DNA of 26,529 nt from Clostridia bacterium (GTDB lineage: Bacteria > Bacillota > Clostridia > Oscillospirales > CAG-272), in assembly GCA_017466495.1 (NCBI GenBank), contig JAFTUB010000099.1, forward strand, positions 1 through 26,529, in the 5' to 3' direction. Positions 7,771 to 16,550 of this stretch are shown here, piece after piece. The notes beneath the pieces were generated by a model. It ran no database searches. It had not been told where the DNA came from and saw only the letters and a program-made list of their open reading frames with translations. The position numbers and the translations under genes were made by a program. Each line of letters opens with the position of its first letter. The stretch's first letter is position 1.

Positions 7771-9507
7771 ATGAAAAAGATTTATATGATAATCGCCGTA
7801 TTAGTTTGTGTTTTCAGTTTTGTTGGATGTCAGCAGGAATTACATAATCAAGACCATTTTATAAATGATACGTTCATTCTTGCAATCGTGGAGGAAGTCG
7901 AAGAACTCCCATACAATGCTGATATTGCATTTATAGAAATATCGGCTGTTGGAAAAAATCCGACATTTTATATTTTTTCCGAGGGAATGACCTACTATGT
8001 TTACGATCATATCAATGAGCAATATTATGAAGGCGTTCTGCTATTGCCAGATGAATACAGCGCGGGAACCATCGTTTCTGCGGCGGCAGGCGGTGGAAGC
8101 GGCGAAATGAACCTTTACGTATTGGCACACGGTGATGATGTTCCGTCTAGTTTATGCTATTTCTTCAATCGTGAGATTTCAAGGAGTGAACCTGTTTCCG
8201 TAACAGTTGTAGATTCATTTCCTGAATGGGAAGATTTCGATACAGAGCCAATACATATTCCCATAACTGACCAAACCACTTCACAACAGCAAACGGAATA
8301 TCTTTGGACGAATGGTGCACGATATATCATTGATACTGACAACGGCTATGAATTATATGACGGTTACACAGATGATCTCATTGGAACATATAGTGATTTT
8401 CGTATTCTGAACCGTTTCAATCGACAAGGTGAGATTGAAGAAGTCTGCTATATTGTTGGTGAGGACAACGGAAAGAAATGTTTACTGGAAATATCAGACA
8501 ATACTCTGATATTTCAGAAAGAAATTAAGGAGGCAATCGCTTTTTATGGCGATTATATTGTAATTGATGGTAGACTATACAATTCCGATATTCGTGTATT
8601 TGGATATGTCATAGGTGAGCCGCTCGAAAAAACTCCCACATTAACAGATACCATTACATTTGATGAATCATCAGTCCGCATTGTTTATATTGAAGATGAT
8701 GCAAATAAATGGATAAAAGATACTGCCATTGTGGATAGAATAAATGGTAGCTCAATTTCGACTGTTCGTCACGGAAATGGCTATTACATCTGCTTGAATC
8801 GTGACAGCTTTGGTTTTTATGCTTGTTCTTATAATGCCGATTTAGGTGGATATACTCAAAACGGTTTTTATGTCCGTGAACTGAAAGAAGCTGTTGATCT
8901 ATGGTATTCCAATGAACTGTACAATGTGTATTGGGCAGGAGGTGTGTCATGGGTAACAACACCAACGAACGAAGTTTTGTGTGGGTTAGATGGAACGATC
9001 AATCCTATCGGCGATTTTCTTGTATACTGCCCTTCGGATTTGCAGTTGCCAAAAACATTCTTAACACATACAGGAGAAATCTTTCTCGACAAAGTTGTAG
9101 CATGGAATGAAAGTGACAGCGGACTATTTATATGGTATTTCGATAATTACGAAGAATTGGCTGACAGCGATGGACGGGAAGCGGGGTATTCTGCTGATTC
9201 TATGCTTTGTTTTATTGACAACAATCATAATCTTGTTAAATACGGCAAGTATGACAAGATATTCGATGTGAATAGTATTGGCGCGCTTGTTATAAAAGAA
9301 AATTCATTGACATTGATTTCCGCAGATGGAGAGATCATTCATAAATTTGATGGTTTTAACAATAATATGCGATATGTTGAGACAAGAATATCGGATGATA
9401 AAAAAACTGCGGAAGTGGTATTCAACGAATACAACGAAGCTGAAAGAACAACAAGGAATGTGACTTTTCATTATGTAATTCCCACTTCTGATGGAGAAAA
9501 CAATTAA
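7771..9507 (+). CDS. AT-rich predicted lipoprotein of unknown function
   Basis: The 578-aa product has an N-terminal lipoprotein signal (MKKIYMIIAVLVCVFSFVGC, lipid-modified Cys20), so it should be tethered to the outer face of the membrane. I recognise no catalytic motif. The body is rich in Tyr, Asp, Asn and short beta-strand-like blocks (ARYIIDTDNGYELYDGYTDD, YYICLNRDSFGFYACSY, NSLTLISADGEIIHKFDGF), suggestive of a beta-propeller-like extracellular domain (inference). An excellent AAGGAGG SD (7757-7763) and promoter (7672-7700) support expression. Its base composition is strongly AT-rich compared with the hyd genes on one side and the CotH gene on the other, which is consistent with recent acquisition. 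It is monocistronic and is followed by a hairpin at 9617-9648. Confidence 0.85.
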   Translation: MKKIYMIIAVLVCVFSFVGCQQELHNQDHFINDTFILAIVEEVEELPYNADIAFIEISAVGKNPTFYIFSEGMTYYVYDHINEQYYEGVLLLPDEYSAGTIVSAAAGGGSGEMNLYVLAHGDDVPSSLCYFFNREISRSEPVSVTVVDSFPEWEDFDTEPIHIPITDQTTSQQQTEYLWTNGARYIIDTDNGYELYDGYTDDLIGTYSDFRILNRFNRQGEIEEVCYIVGEDNGKKCLLEISDNTLIFQKEIKEAIAFYGDYIVIDGRLYNSDIRVFGYVIGEPLEKTPTLTDTITFDESSVRIVYIEDDANKWIKDTAIVDRINGSSISTVRHGNGYYICLNRDSFGFYACSYNADLGGYTQNGFYVRELKEAVDLWYSNELYNVYWAGGVSWVTTPTNEVLCGLDGTINPIGDFLVYCPSDLQLPKTFLTHTGEIFLDKVVAWNESDSGLFIWYFDNYEELADSDGREAGYSADSMLCFIDNNHNLVKYGKYDKIFDVNSIGALVIKENSLTLISADGEIIHKFDGFNNNMRYVETRISDDKKTAEVVFNEYNEAERTTRNVTFHYVIPTSDGENN

Positions 9508-9766
9508 TTTGTAAACGAGCGGTTGCAGAATAGTATTGATCGAATTAATACTGACACCTATGACACCATTAACAAGAAATTTTATCACTCACTGATTGGT
9601 GGAGAAATGACACGTTGGCGCTACAGGATTTCAACATCTTGCAGCGCCGTTTATTTCCATCAAATCGACGAAGGGGTTGATGGATAAACCTATATCAGCA
9701 CAAAAAGTAAAAGGGAGTTTCGCCTTGTAAATTTTTTGCAATTGGCCGAAAAATCCCCGAAAGCGG
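9508..9766. other. Gene-free AT-rich interval downstream of the lipoprotein gene
   Basis: No convincing gene is seen. Directly after the TAA at 9505-9507 the same frame stays open for 59 sense codons to a TAA at 9685-9687, with no start or SD of its own. This may be a decayed extension of the upstream gene or chance. A hairpin at 9617-9648 probably ends the transcript, and the CotH promoter begins at 9767. Confidence 0.5.
9617..9655 (+). terminator. Probable terminator of the AT-rich lipoprotein gene
   Basis: GGCGCT(A)CA at 9617-9624 pairs with TG(C)AGCGCC at 9640-9648 around a loop that can extend the stem with GAT/ATC. It is followed by the modest T-rich stretch GTTTATTT. The weak U-tract lowers confidence. 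Confidence 0.55.
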
Positions 9767-9795
9767 TTGACGGTGATGCGGGAATGCGGTATACT
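9767..9795 (+). promoter_or_regulatory. Promoter of the CotH-kinase/MATE operon
   Basis: TTGACG at 9767-9772 and TATACT at 9790-9795, with a 17-nt spacer, are followed by the SD AAGGAGAGG at 9819-9827. Confidence 0.85.
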
Positions 9796-9833
9796 GAATA
9801 GGATATTGAATTTTGACGAAGGAGAGGTAATCT

Positions 9834-11927
9834 GTGAAATACATCCGTACCGCGGCTGCCGGGCTTGCTGCGCTGCTGCTGGCTTCCTGCGTGGGCAATG
9901 TCCCCGCGCCCCCCCACGACGAAACGCACCCTCCCGTCACCGAGACCACCGCACCTCCCGCGACATCTGCGGCACCTCCGCAGACCTTCGCTCCGCTCCA
10001 AACCGATCCTCCCGTCACCGAGACCACCGCGCCCCCCGAAACCACCGCTGATCCCCTGGCCCATGCCCTTCGGGCGGGCAGCGAGGAGGAGCTTCGTGCC
10101 ATTGCCGCCGATCCTTCGGCCGAAGCACCCATCTGCATCACCCTCCCCTTTGTGCCCACCGGGGAAATCGTCATCGACCGCCCCGTGACGCTGCACTATC
10201 TCCCCGAGACGGTGCCCGACACCCCCTGCGGCATTCTCATCTCCACCCGGGAGATGGGGAAAATCGTCATCCATACCGCCGCGGCAGATCTGCTCGCCTC
10301 GGGTTATCTCACCGTTGATGCTCCCTTCTGCACGCTGGTGTGGCAGGGACCTCTGCCCTCTCCCGAGGATGCGGCCCTTTACTGCAACGTGGCCGCCTTC
10401 AACGGGGACAGCAACTACAGCCCGCTGGGCGGCATCGGTGATGTTCGGGTAGAGGGCATCTCCTTCGCCCGGGCCGACACCGGCGGACTTTGGGCGGACT
10501 GCCGGTTTGCGGTGCGGGGAAATGTGCTCTCCTTCGGATATCCCCTGACAGCGTGGGATGCCGACCTGGAGAACGCCACCCTTTATTTCACTGCCAACGG
10601 CACCGCCCCGGCCAGGACCTATGACCTGCGCACCACCCACGAGGTGACCCTCACCGACGGGCTGGGCGGAACCCGCACCTATCTGCTCTGTCCCTACCGC
10701 ATCAGCGGCGGCATTCCCGTCATGCAGATCTACACCGACGAAAATGCCCCCATTCTCAACAAAACCGACTATGTGCACGGCGTCATGTACATCGACGGCG
10801 AGGCCTACCCCATGCAGATCCGCGGACGGGGGAACGCCTCCTGGACCACCTTCCCCAAGAAATCCTACCGCATTAAGCTGGATGCGGGGGCGCCCCTCTT
10901 CGGGCTGCCCAAGAATCGGGACTGGGTGCTGGTGTCCAACTACGCCGACAAATCCCTGATCCGCAACTGCGTGGCCCACCGCATCGCCGCGACCCTTACG
11001 GGCATGGAATACACCTCCACCCATTTCCCCGTCAACCTGTATCTGGGCGGGGAATACCTGGGGATCTACACCTTCGCCGACAAAATCGAGGAAGGCCGCG
11101 GACGGCTGGACTTCTCCCCCAAGGAAGGCGACACCCCCTCCTCCTTCGGCGGGCTTGACATCGGCTTTCTCATCGAGATCGGCTGGGATTTTGACGGGGA
11201 GAATGTATACAATAAAGACTTCTTCAACGCCGATCTGCTCAAGCGGGTCTACGTCAAGGAACCCAAGAGCGACCGGGCCAACACCCCCGAATTTCTCTAC
11301 GCCAAGAACTACATTCTTGCCGCCGAGCAGGCCATCGTAAACGACGATGGATGGGAGGCGCTCATCGATCTGGACTCCTTCGTGGACTGGTTCATCCTTA
11401 CCGAGCTGACCTTCAACACCGAGTCGGCCTACTACCGCTCCTGCTACCTCTGGAAGCGGGAGGGGGGCCGACTGATGATGGGCCCCGTGTGGGACTTTGA
11501 CATGGCCTTCGGCAACCACTACGGTGACATCCGTGGCTACGACGGCTGGTGCACCACCGAGTCCACCTACCAGTACATCTCCGAAAACTGGATGAATCAT
11601 CTCATCACCTACCCCGCCTTCACCGATGCCCTCTATGCCCGCTGGAACGAGGTGGGGGCCGGCCTTCTTGACACCGCCCTGGCGGCCATTGATGACTACG
11701 AAGCCCAGGTAGCGGAGGCGCAGGTACAGAACTTCCGCCGCTGGAACATCATGCCCTATCAGATCGGGGCAGGCGCGGTCCATGCGGGGATCTACAACAC
11801 CCACGCCAAGCAGGTGCAGTACCTGCGGGACTTCATCAACACCCGCTGGGCATATATGGATGCCCGCATCCGGGCAGACTATACCCCAAAGGAAAACGCA
11901 AATCATGTGGAAACAACTCAAGAATAA
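9834..11927 (+). CDS. CotH-kinase family lipoprotein
   Basis: CotH-family proteins are atypical protein kinases; CotH of Bacillus phosphorylates spore coat proteins, and many secreted paralogues have unknown substrates. This 697-aa protein starts with GTG at 9834, set by a strong AAGGAGAGG SD. It has a lipoprotein signal (LLLASC, Cys19), then a Pro/Thr-rich linker (residues ~25-75) containing two copies of PPVTETTAPP, then an uncharacterised region to ~residue 300. The CotH kinase domain follows: IRGRGNASW (329-337), PKKSYRIKL, DWVLVSNYADKSLIRN-type core, LGIYTFADKIE and the metal-binding GPVWDFDMAFGN (550-561, Asp554/Asp556). Surface location plus these residues suggests an extracellular kinase (inference). 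The start of the MATE gene overlaps its last 23 nt, implying translational coupling. Confidence 0.92.
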   Translation: MKYIRTAAAGLAALLLASCVGNVPAPPHDETHPPVTETTAPPATSAAPPQTFAPLQTDPPVTETTAPPETTADPLAHALRAGSEEELRAIAADPSAEAPICITLPFVPTGEIVIDRPVTLHYLPETVPDTPCGILISTREMGKIVIHTAAADLLASGYLTVDAPFCTLVWQGPLPSPEDAALYCNVAAFNGDSNYSPLGGIGDVRVEGISFARADTGGLWADCRFAVRGNVLSFGYPLTAWDADLENATLYFTANGTAPARTYDLRTTHEVTLTDGLGGTRTYLLCPYRISGGIPVMQIYTDENAPILNKTDYVHGVMYIDGEAYPMQIRGRGNASWTTFPKKSYRIKLDAGAPLFGLPKNRDWVLVSNYADKSLIRNCVAHRIAATLTGMEYTSTHFPVNLYLGGEYLGIYTFADKIEEGRGRLDFSPKEGDTPSSFGGLDIGFLIEIGWDFDGENVYNKDFFNADLLKRVYVKEPKSDRANTPEFLYAKNYILAAEQAIVNDDGWEALIDLDSFVDWFILTELTFNTESAYYRSCYLWKREGGRLMMGPVWDFDMAFGNHYGDIRGYDGWCTTESTYQYISENWMNHLITYPAFTDALYARWNEVGAGLLDTALAAIDDYEAQVAEAQVQNFRRWNIMPYQIGAGAVHAGIYNTHAKQVQYLRDFINTRWAYMDARIRADYTPKENANHVETTQE
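9930..10030 (+). repeat. Direct repeat within the Pro/Thr linker of the CotH gene
   Basis: Positions 9930-9952 and 10008-10030 are identical over 23 nt and encode the repeated PPVTETTA of the linker. Such repeats can expand or contract by slippage and vary linker length. Confidence 0.85.
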
Positions 11928-13304
11928 ATACCTCGGCGACCGGGCCTTCTGGCGCATGATGCTGGCCATTGCCATCCCGCTGATCATTCAGCAGGGGATC
12001 ACCAACCTGGTCAGCCTGCTGGACAACGTCATGGTGGGCGCACTGGGGGAGGCATCCCTCAGCGGTGTGTCCATCATCAATCAGCTCTTCCTGGTCTTTA
12101 ATCTCACCCTCTTCGGCGTGCTCTCCGGGGCTTCGATCTTCGGGGCGCAGTTCTACGGCGTGCTGGATTGGCGGGGAATGCGGGACACCTTCCGCTTCCG
12201 CATTGTCTTCGGCTCGGCCGTCACCCTGCTCTCCATCGGGGTATTCCTTCTGTGGGGGGACGGGCTGGCCATGCTGTTCCTCTCCAACGAAAACAACTCT
12301 CCCGCCGCGGTGGCAGAAACCCTGGACTACGCCATGTCCTATCTGCACATCTCGCTGTGGGGACTGATCCCCTTCATGCTGTCCCAGACCTATGCGGGGC
12401 TTCTGCGGGAAACCGGGCAGACCCTGCACCCCATGATCGCTTCGGTGATCGCCATCGTCACCAACCTGGTGCTCACCTACTGCCTTATCTACGGTGCCTT
12501 CTTCTTTCCCGAAATGGGCGTAGCAGGTGCCGCGCTGGCCACCGTGATCGCCCGTATTCTCGAGGCGGTGTACATCATGGTCTACACCCATCTCCACGCG
12601 GCGCAGTATCCCTTCATTGTGGGGGCGTACCGCAGCCTGCGCATCCCCGGCCGCCTGTGTCGGAACATTTTCGTCAAGGGCGCGCCCCTGATGCTCAACG
12701 AGAGCCTGTGGTCGGTGGGGATGACCGTCATCAGCAGCAGCTAGTCCTCCCGGGGCTTGAGGTGGTGGCGGCCAACAACATCGCCTCTACAGCATGGAGC
12801 CTCTTCTGCGTGCTCATGTTTGCCATGGGCTCAGTGGTGGCCATCATGGTGGGCCAGCAGCTGGGCGCGGGGAACATCGAGCAGGCGAAGGAAACCGACC
12901 GCCGGCTGATCTTCGTCACCCTGATCTCCCACCTAATCATGGGCGGGCTGCTCTTCCTGGCCGCGCCCCTGATTCCCCTGCTCTACGAGGTGGGGGGACA
13001 GACCCACGACCTGGCGGTGAGTATGCTGCGCATCCAGGGCATTGTCCTTCCCGCCCACGCCTTTGTGCACGTGGTCTATTTCACCCTGCGCTCGGGGGGA
13101 AAGACCCTGGTCACCTTCCTTTTCGACTGCGTCTTTACCCTGGGCGTGTCGGCCACCCTGTCGGTGATCCTCTGCCGCATGACCGCACTTCCCATCATGA
13201 CCTGCTACACCCTGGTGCAGGGGACCGACCTGGTCAAGGTCCTGATCGCCATCCCCCTGCTGAAGTCAAACTGCTGGGCGAAGAATATTATTGATCAAGA
13301 ATAA
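11905..13304 (+). pseudogene. MATE family efflux transporter, frameshifted
   Basis: This gene encodes a 12-helix MATE (NorM/DinF-like) Na+ or H+ coupled exporter. The first frame (11905-12744, beginning MWKQLKNKYLGDRAFWRMML, with AIPLIIQQGITNLVSLLDNVMVG) covers roughly helices 1-7. It ends at a TAG (12742-12744). The rest (GLEVVAANNIASTAWSLF..., then MVGQQLGAGNIEQAKETDRR and on to 13304) is in a frame one base away. One missing base in the CAG-CAG-CAG stretch near 12731-12741 explains everything: restoring it removes the TAG and gives a 466-aa protein of normal size. Outside the lesion the sequence is intact, so this is either a very recent mutation or an assembly error. The start codon lies inside the end of the CotH gene with AAAGGAAA as SD, so the two genes form an operon. 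Confidence 0.88.
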
Positions 13305-13308
13305 AAAA

Positions 13309-13430
13309 ATCGGGGAGGGACTTTTTGAAAAAAGTCCCTCCCCGAACCCCTCCCGAAAAACTTTCACAAAACCCATTTTGGAAAGTTTTCGCGGGAGTTT
13401 GAGGGAGCCTTTTTCAAAAGGCTCCCTCAA
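13309..13430. repeat. Modular hairpin repeat, copy A (two-armed), also a likely bidirectional terminator
   Basis: A left hairpin (13311-13344, stem CGGGGAGGGAC with TTTTTGAAAAAA at its tip) comes first. A central pair of arms follows: 13350-13365 (CTCCCGAAAAACTTTC) with 13381-13397 (GAAAGTTTTCGCGGGAG). A right hairpin closes the element (13399-13430, TTGAGGGAGCC with TTTTTCAAAA at its tip). It fills the whole gap between the convergent MATE and pflA genes. The same architecture recurs at 16600-16745 and, as half units, at 24581-24653 and at the window end. Confidence 0.85.
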
Positions 13431-13436
13431 GGTCTT

Positions 13437-14165
13437 TTATATAAAAAGCATAGGATACTTCTCCTGCAACACCGCCAGATCGGCGGCCGTGGGCTCCGGC
13501 GTGTCAGCCAGGGGGAAAGGGATGCCCAGCTCGGCATATTTCTCCAGGCAGAGGCGACGGAAGGGCAGGATCTCGATACGGCTGACGCAGGAATGCGCCT
13601 CACCGATCTCCTGCAGGCGGGCAAGGGAATCATCGTTGTCATTGAGCCCGGGGATGTAAACATGGCGAAGCCAGGTCTCCTTCTCCATCTCCTGCAGGCA
13701 GGCAAGAAACCGGTCTGCCCCCGCCATGGGCATTCCCACATAGCGGCGGTAGTCCTCGTCATTGGTGTACTTATAGTCCAGCAAAACCAGATCGGTTTCG
13801 GCCAGCAGAGCCCGGACGGCATCATCCAGCCGACAGCCCGAGGTGTCCAGCGCAGTGTGGATGCCCTTCTCCCGCAGACGGCGGAAGAGGGGGAGCAGAG
13901 CCTCGGCCTGCATCAGGGGCTCGCCCCCCGACACCGTCACCCCGCCCCGGGGACCGAAATAGGGGCGGCAGCGCTCGATGCGGCGGATGAGGGTGTCGAT
14001 GTCGGTCTCCTCCCCGCCCCGGGGATCCCAGGTGTCGGGGTTGTGGCAGCAGGCGCACCGCAGGGGGCAGCCCTGGGTGAAGATCACCGCCCGCACTCCG
14101 GGGCCGTCCACCGTCCCCATGGACTGGAAGGCATGGATGCGGAGAGTCAGATCGGAGCCGCTCAC
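13437..14165 (-). CDS. pflA: Pyruvate formate-lyase activating enzyme PflA
   Basis: This cytosolic radical SAM enzyme installs the glycyl radical on PflB. The 242-aa protein contains GTVDGPGVR and QGCPLRCACCHNPDTW, with cluster ligands Cys33, Cys37 and Cys40. It also has the VTVSGGEPLMQ motif and the DTSGC/DLVLLDYK strands of the short activase family. The start is GTG at 14165-14163, overlapping the TGA stop of pflB by 4 nt (GTGA), so translation is coupled. It lacks the extra ferredoxin domain of other glycyl-radical activases, which supports PflA rather than a PFL2 activase. Confidence 0.96.
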   Translation of the reverse strand: MSGSDLTLRIHAFQSMGTVDGPGVRAVIFTQGCPLRCACCHNPDTWDPRGGEETDIDTLIRRIERCRPYFGPRGGVTVSGGEPLMQAEALLPLFRRLREKGIHTALDTSGCRLDDAVRALLAETDLVLLDYKYTNDEDYRRYVGMPMAGADRFLACLQEMEKETWLRHVYIPGLNDNDDSLARLQEIGEAHSCVSRIEILPFRRLCLEKYAELGIPFPLADTPEPTAADLAVLQEKYPMLFI

Positions 14166-16393
14166 AGCTGCTCGTGGAAGGTGCGGGCGATGACCTCACG
14201 CTGCTGCTCGCGGGAGAGGCGGCAGAAGTTGACGGCATAGCCCGACACGCGGATGGTCAGGTTGGGGTAGGCTTCGGGATTTTCGTAGGCCAGGCGCAGA
14301 GTCTCCCGATTAAGGACGTTCACATTGAGGTGGTGGGCATCCTGGGAGAAGTAGCCCCCCAGCACCGAGACGAGGTTGCTCACCCGATCCTCCTCGGTGC
14401 GGCCGAGGGCGTCGGGAACGATGGAGAAGGTGTTGGAGATGCCGTCCATGGCATCGGCATAAAGCAGCTTGGACACCGAGTTGAGGGATGCCACCGCGCC
14501 GCAGCTCTCCCGATTGTGCATGGGATTGGCGCCGGGAGCGAAGGGCTCGCCGGCACGGCGGCCATCGGGAGTCGCCCCGGTCTTCTTGCCGTAGACCACG
14601 TTGGAGGTAATGGTCAGCACAGACAGGGTGTGCTTTGCCCCGCGGTAGGTGGGGGTCTTCTTCAGCTCCTCGTGGACCAGGTGGATCAGCTCCTGGGCGA
14701 TGTAGTCAGCCCGGTTGTCATCGTTTCCGTACTTGGGGAAATCGCCCACCGTTTCAAAGTCGCAGATCAGCCCGTTCTCGTCGGTGATGGGACGGACGCT
14801 GGCATAACGGATGGCAGACAGGGAGTCGGTAATCACCGAAAGGCCCGCCACGCCGAAGGCCATGAGCCGCTCCACATCGGTATCGTGGAGGGCCATCTGG
14901 GTCTTTTCGTAGGCGTACTTGTCGTGCATATAGTGAATGCAGTTCATGGTGTTGACGTAGAGGCGGCAGAGCCAGCTGAGGTAGGTCTTGTAGCGGGCCA
15001 GCACCGCATTGTAGTCCAGCACGCCGTCGGTCATAGGCTCGGTCTGAGGGCCGAGGCGGGTGCCGGTGGTCTGATCCACACCGCCGTTGAGGGCGATGAG
15101 CAAAAGCTTGGCCAGGTTGGTACGGGCACCGAAGAACTGCATCTGCTTGCCCACCCGCATGGCAGAAACGCAGCAGGCGATGGCATAATCGTCTCCGAAG
15201 CGGGGACGCATCAGGTCGTCATTTTCGTACTGGATGGCATCGGTCTCGATGGAGATCCTGGCGCAGAAGCGCTTGAAGGCTTCGGGAAGATGCTCGCTCC
15301 AAAGCACGGTGAGGTTGGGCTCGGGGGCGGGGCCGAGGGTCTGCAGGGTGTGGAGCATACGGAAGGAGGAGCGGGTGACCAGGGTACTGTGGTTCTCTGC
15401 CATGCCCCCCACCGCTTCGGTGATCCACATGGGATCGCCCCCGAAGAGCTCGTTGTACTCGGGGGTGCGGAGGTGACGCATCATGCGCAGCTTGAGCACC
15501 AGGTCATCGAAGAGCTCCTGGGCACCGGCCTCGTCAAGAATGCCGGCCTGCAGGTCGCGCTCGATGTAAATATCGAAAAAGGTGGAGGTGCGGCCGAAGG
15601 ACATGGCGGCACCGTTCTGCTCTTTATTGGCGGCAAGATAGCCGAAATAGGTCCACTGGATGGCTTCCTTGGCGTTGGCGGCGGGACGGCTGATGTCAAA
15701 GCCGTAGGAGGCTGCCATTTCCTTGAGACGGGTGAGGAAGGTGATCTGCTGGTACAGCTCCTCGGAGAGACGGATGGTGTCGGTGTTCATATCCCCCATG
15801 CCGAGGTTGTTTTTGTCGGCTTTCTTGGCTTCGATCAGGGCATCCACGCCGTAGAGTGCCACGCGGCGGTAGTCGCCGATGATACGGCCGCGGCCGTAGG
15901 CATCGGGCAGGCCGGTGAGCAGGGCGCAGTGCCGTGCGGCACGCATCTCGGGGGAGTAGACGCGGAAGACGCCGTCATTGTGGGTGGTGCGGTAGGTGAA
16001 GTGCTGCTCCACCTTATCCGAGAGTTGATAGCCGTAGGCAGCGCAGGCCTCACGAACCATACGGATACCGCCGAAGGGATGGATACTGCGCTTGAGGGGT
16101 GCGTCGGTCTGCAGGCCAACGATCAGCTCATGGTCGCGATCCACATAGCCGGGGGCATAGTTGCAGAGTGAAGAGACGGTCTCGGTGTCGATGTCCAGTA
16201 CCCCGCCCTTCTCCCGCTCTTCACGGAAGAGCGCCTGCACCTTCTCCAGCATTGCTGCGGTGCGGGGCGTGGCGGGGGCGAGGAAGCTCTCGTCGCCGCT
16301 GTAGGGAGTGACATTCTGCAGGATAAAGTCACGGACGTTGATCTCCTGCTGCCAGATACCCTCATGAAAGCCGTTCCACTGTGTAAAGTTCAT
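14162..16393 (-). CDS. pflB: Formate C-acetyltransferase (pyruvate formate-lyase) PflB
   Basis: PflB converts pyruvate and CoA to acetyl-CoA and formate under anaerobic conditions. The 743-aa length is typical. The adjacent catalytic cysteines are Cys407-Cys408 (in AIACCVSAMRVGKQMQF). The glycyl-radical loop RVSGYAVNF has Gly718, 25 residues from the C-terminus. The SD AAGGAGGA (16401-16408) lies 7 nt before the ATG at 16393. The gene is led by a promoter (16551-16579) and a ZTP riboswitch with terminator (16429-16540), so expression should rise when ZTP/ZMP signals one-carbon shortage. It is co-transcribed with pflA. Confidence 0.98.
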   Translation of the reverse strand: MNFTQWNGFHEGIWQQEINVRDFILQNVTPYSGDESFLAPATPRTAAMLEKVQALFREEREKGGVLDIDTETVSSLCNYAPGYVDRDHELIVGLQTDAPLKRSIHPFGGIRMVREACAAYGYQLSDKVEQHFTYRTTHNDGVFRVYSPEMRAARHCALLTGLPDAYGRGRIIGDYRRVALYGVDALIEAKKADKNNLGMGDMNTDTIRLSEELYQQITFLTRLKEMAASYGFDISRPAANAKEAIQWTYFGYLAANKEQNGAAMSFGRTSTFFDIYIERDLQAGILDEAGAQELFDDLVLKLRMMRHLRTPEYNELFGGDPMWITEAVGGMAENHSTLVTRSSFRMLHTLQTLGPAPEPNLTVLWSEHLPEAFKRFCARISIETDAIQYENDDLMRPRFGDDYAIACCVSAMRVGKQMQFFGARTNLAKLLLIALNGGVDQTTGTRLGPQTEPMTDGVLDYNAVLARYKTYLSWLCRLYVNTMNCIHYMHDKYAYEKTQMALHDTDVERLMAFGVAGLSVITDSLSAIRYASVRPITDENGLICDFETVGDFPKYGNDDNRADYIAQELIHLVHEELKKTPTYRGAKHTLSVLTITSNVVYGKKTGATPDGRRAGEPFAPGANPMHNRESCGAVASLNSVSKLLYADAMDGISNTFSIVPDALGRTEEDRVSNLVSVLGGYFSQDAHHLNVNVLNRETLRLAYENPEAYPNLTIRVSGYAVNFCRLSREQQREVIARTFHEQL

Positions 16394-16428
16394 CCTAACA
16401 TCCTCCTTGAATCATCGTGATTGGGGGA

Positions 16429-16461
16429 AAAAAATAAAGCACCCCCGAAGAAAACGGAGCT
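16429..16461 (-). terminator. Expression-platform terminator of the pfl riboswitch
   Basis: On the minus strand, AGC-TCCG (16461-16455) can pair with CGGG and GCT (16447-16438) around a 7-nt loop, with a small bulge. A T-rich tract TTATTTTTT (16437-16429) follows. The 5' arm abuts or overlaps the conserved 3' end of the aptamer (TGGGCA), so ligand binding and termination should be mutually exclusive, as in other ZTP switches. The stem is imperfect, so the exact fold is uncertain. Confidence 0.7.
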
Positions 16462-16540
16462 GCCCAGACGGTCGGCTATGGTCAATGATTTGCAGCGCAC
16501 TGTGTCAATTCACATCCCGTCAGCACCGCAAACTCTCTGT
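16461..16540 (-). ncRNA. ZTP riboswitch (pfl RNA motif) aptamer upstream of pflBA
   Basis: The leader RNA holds the conserved 3' block GCCGACCGTCTGGGCA (16476-16461). Its CCGTC (16471-16467) pairs with GACGG (16521-16517) of the upstream CTGACGG block. Between them a small hairpin TGTG/CACA (16514-16511 with 16504-16501) and a linker are present. The block order and the sequence of the 3' core agree with known pfl-motif RNAs that bind ZTP/ZMP (established family). These are typically found before purine, folate and pfl genes. A promoter lies directly upstream and a terminator directly downstream. Recognised by eye, not by covariance model. Confidence 0.88.
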
Positions 16541-16550
16541 TTACGTTTGT

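Noticed and set aside
9690..11987. 765-codon minus-strand open frame opposite the CotH gene
   Set aside because: It is longer than the real gene but has no recognisable domain, is Gly/Val/His-rich, and runs across the promoter and the MATE start.
12725..12760. Programmed ribosomal frameshift in the MATE gene
   Set aside because: No slippery heptamer with a downstream pseudoknot is evident, and MATE genes are not known to use frameshifting; a 1-nt deletion is simpler.
13309..13430. CRISPR array or insertion sequence at the repeat regions
   Set aside because: There are no regularly spaced repeats with spacers, no Cas genes and no transposase; the units are palindromic hairpins between genes.
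14174..16171. 665-codon plus-strand open frame opposite pflB
   Set aside because: PflB motifs on the other strand are unmistakable; this is a shadow frame caused by codon bias.
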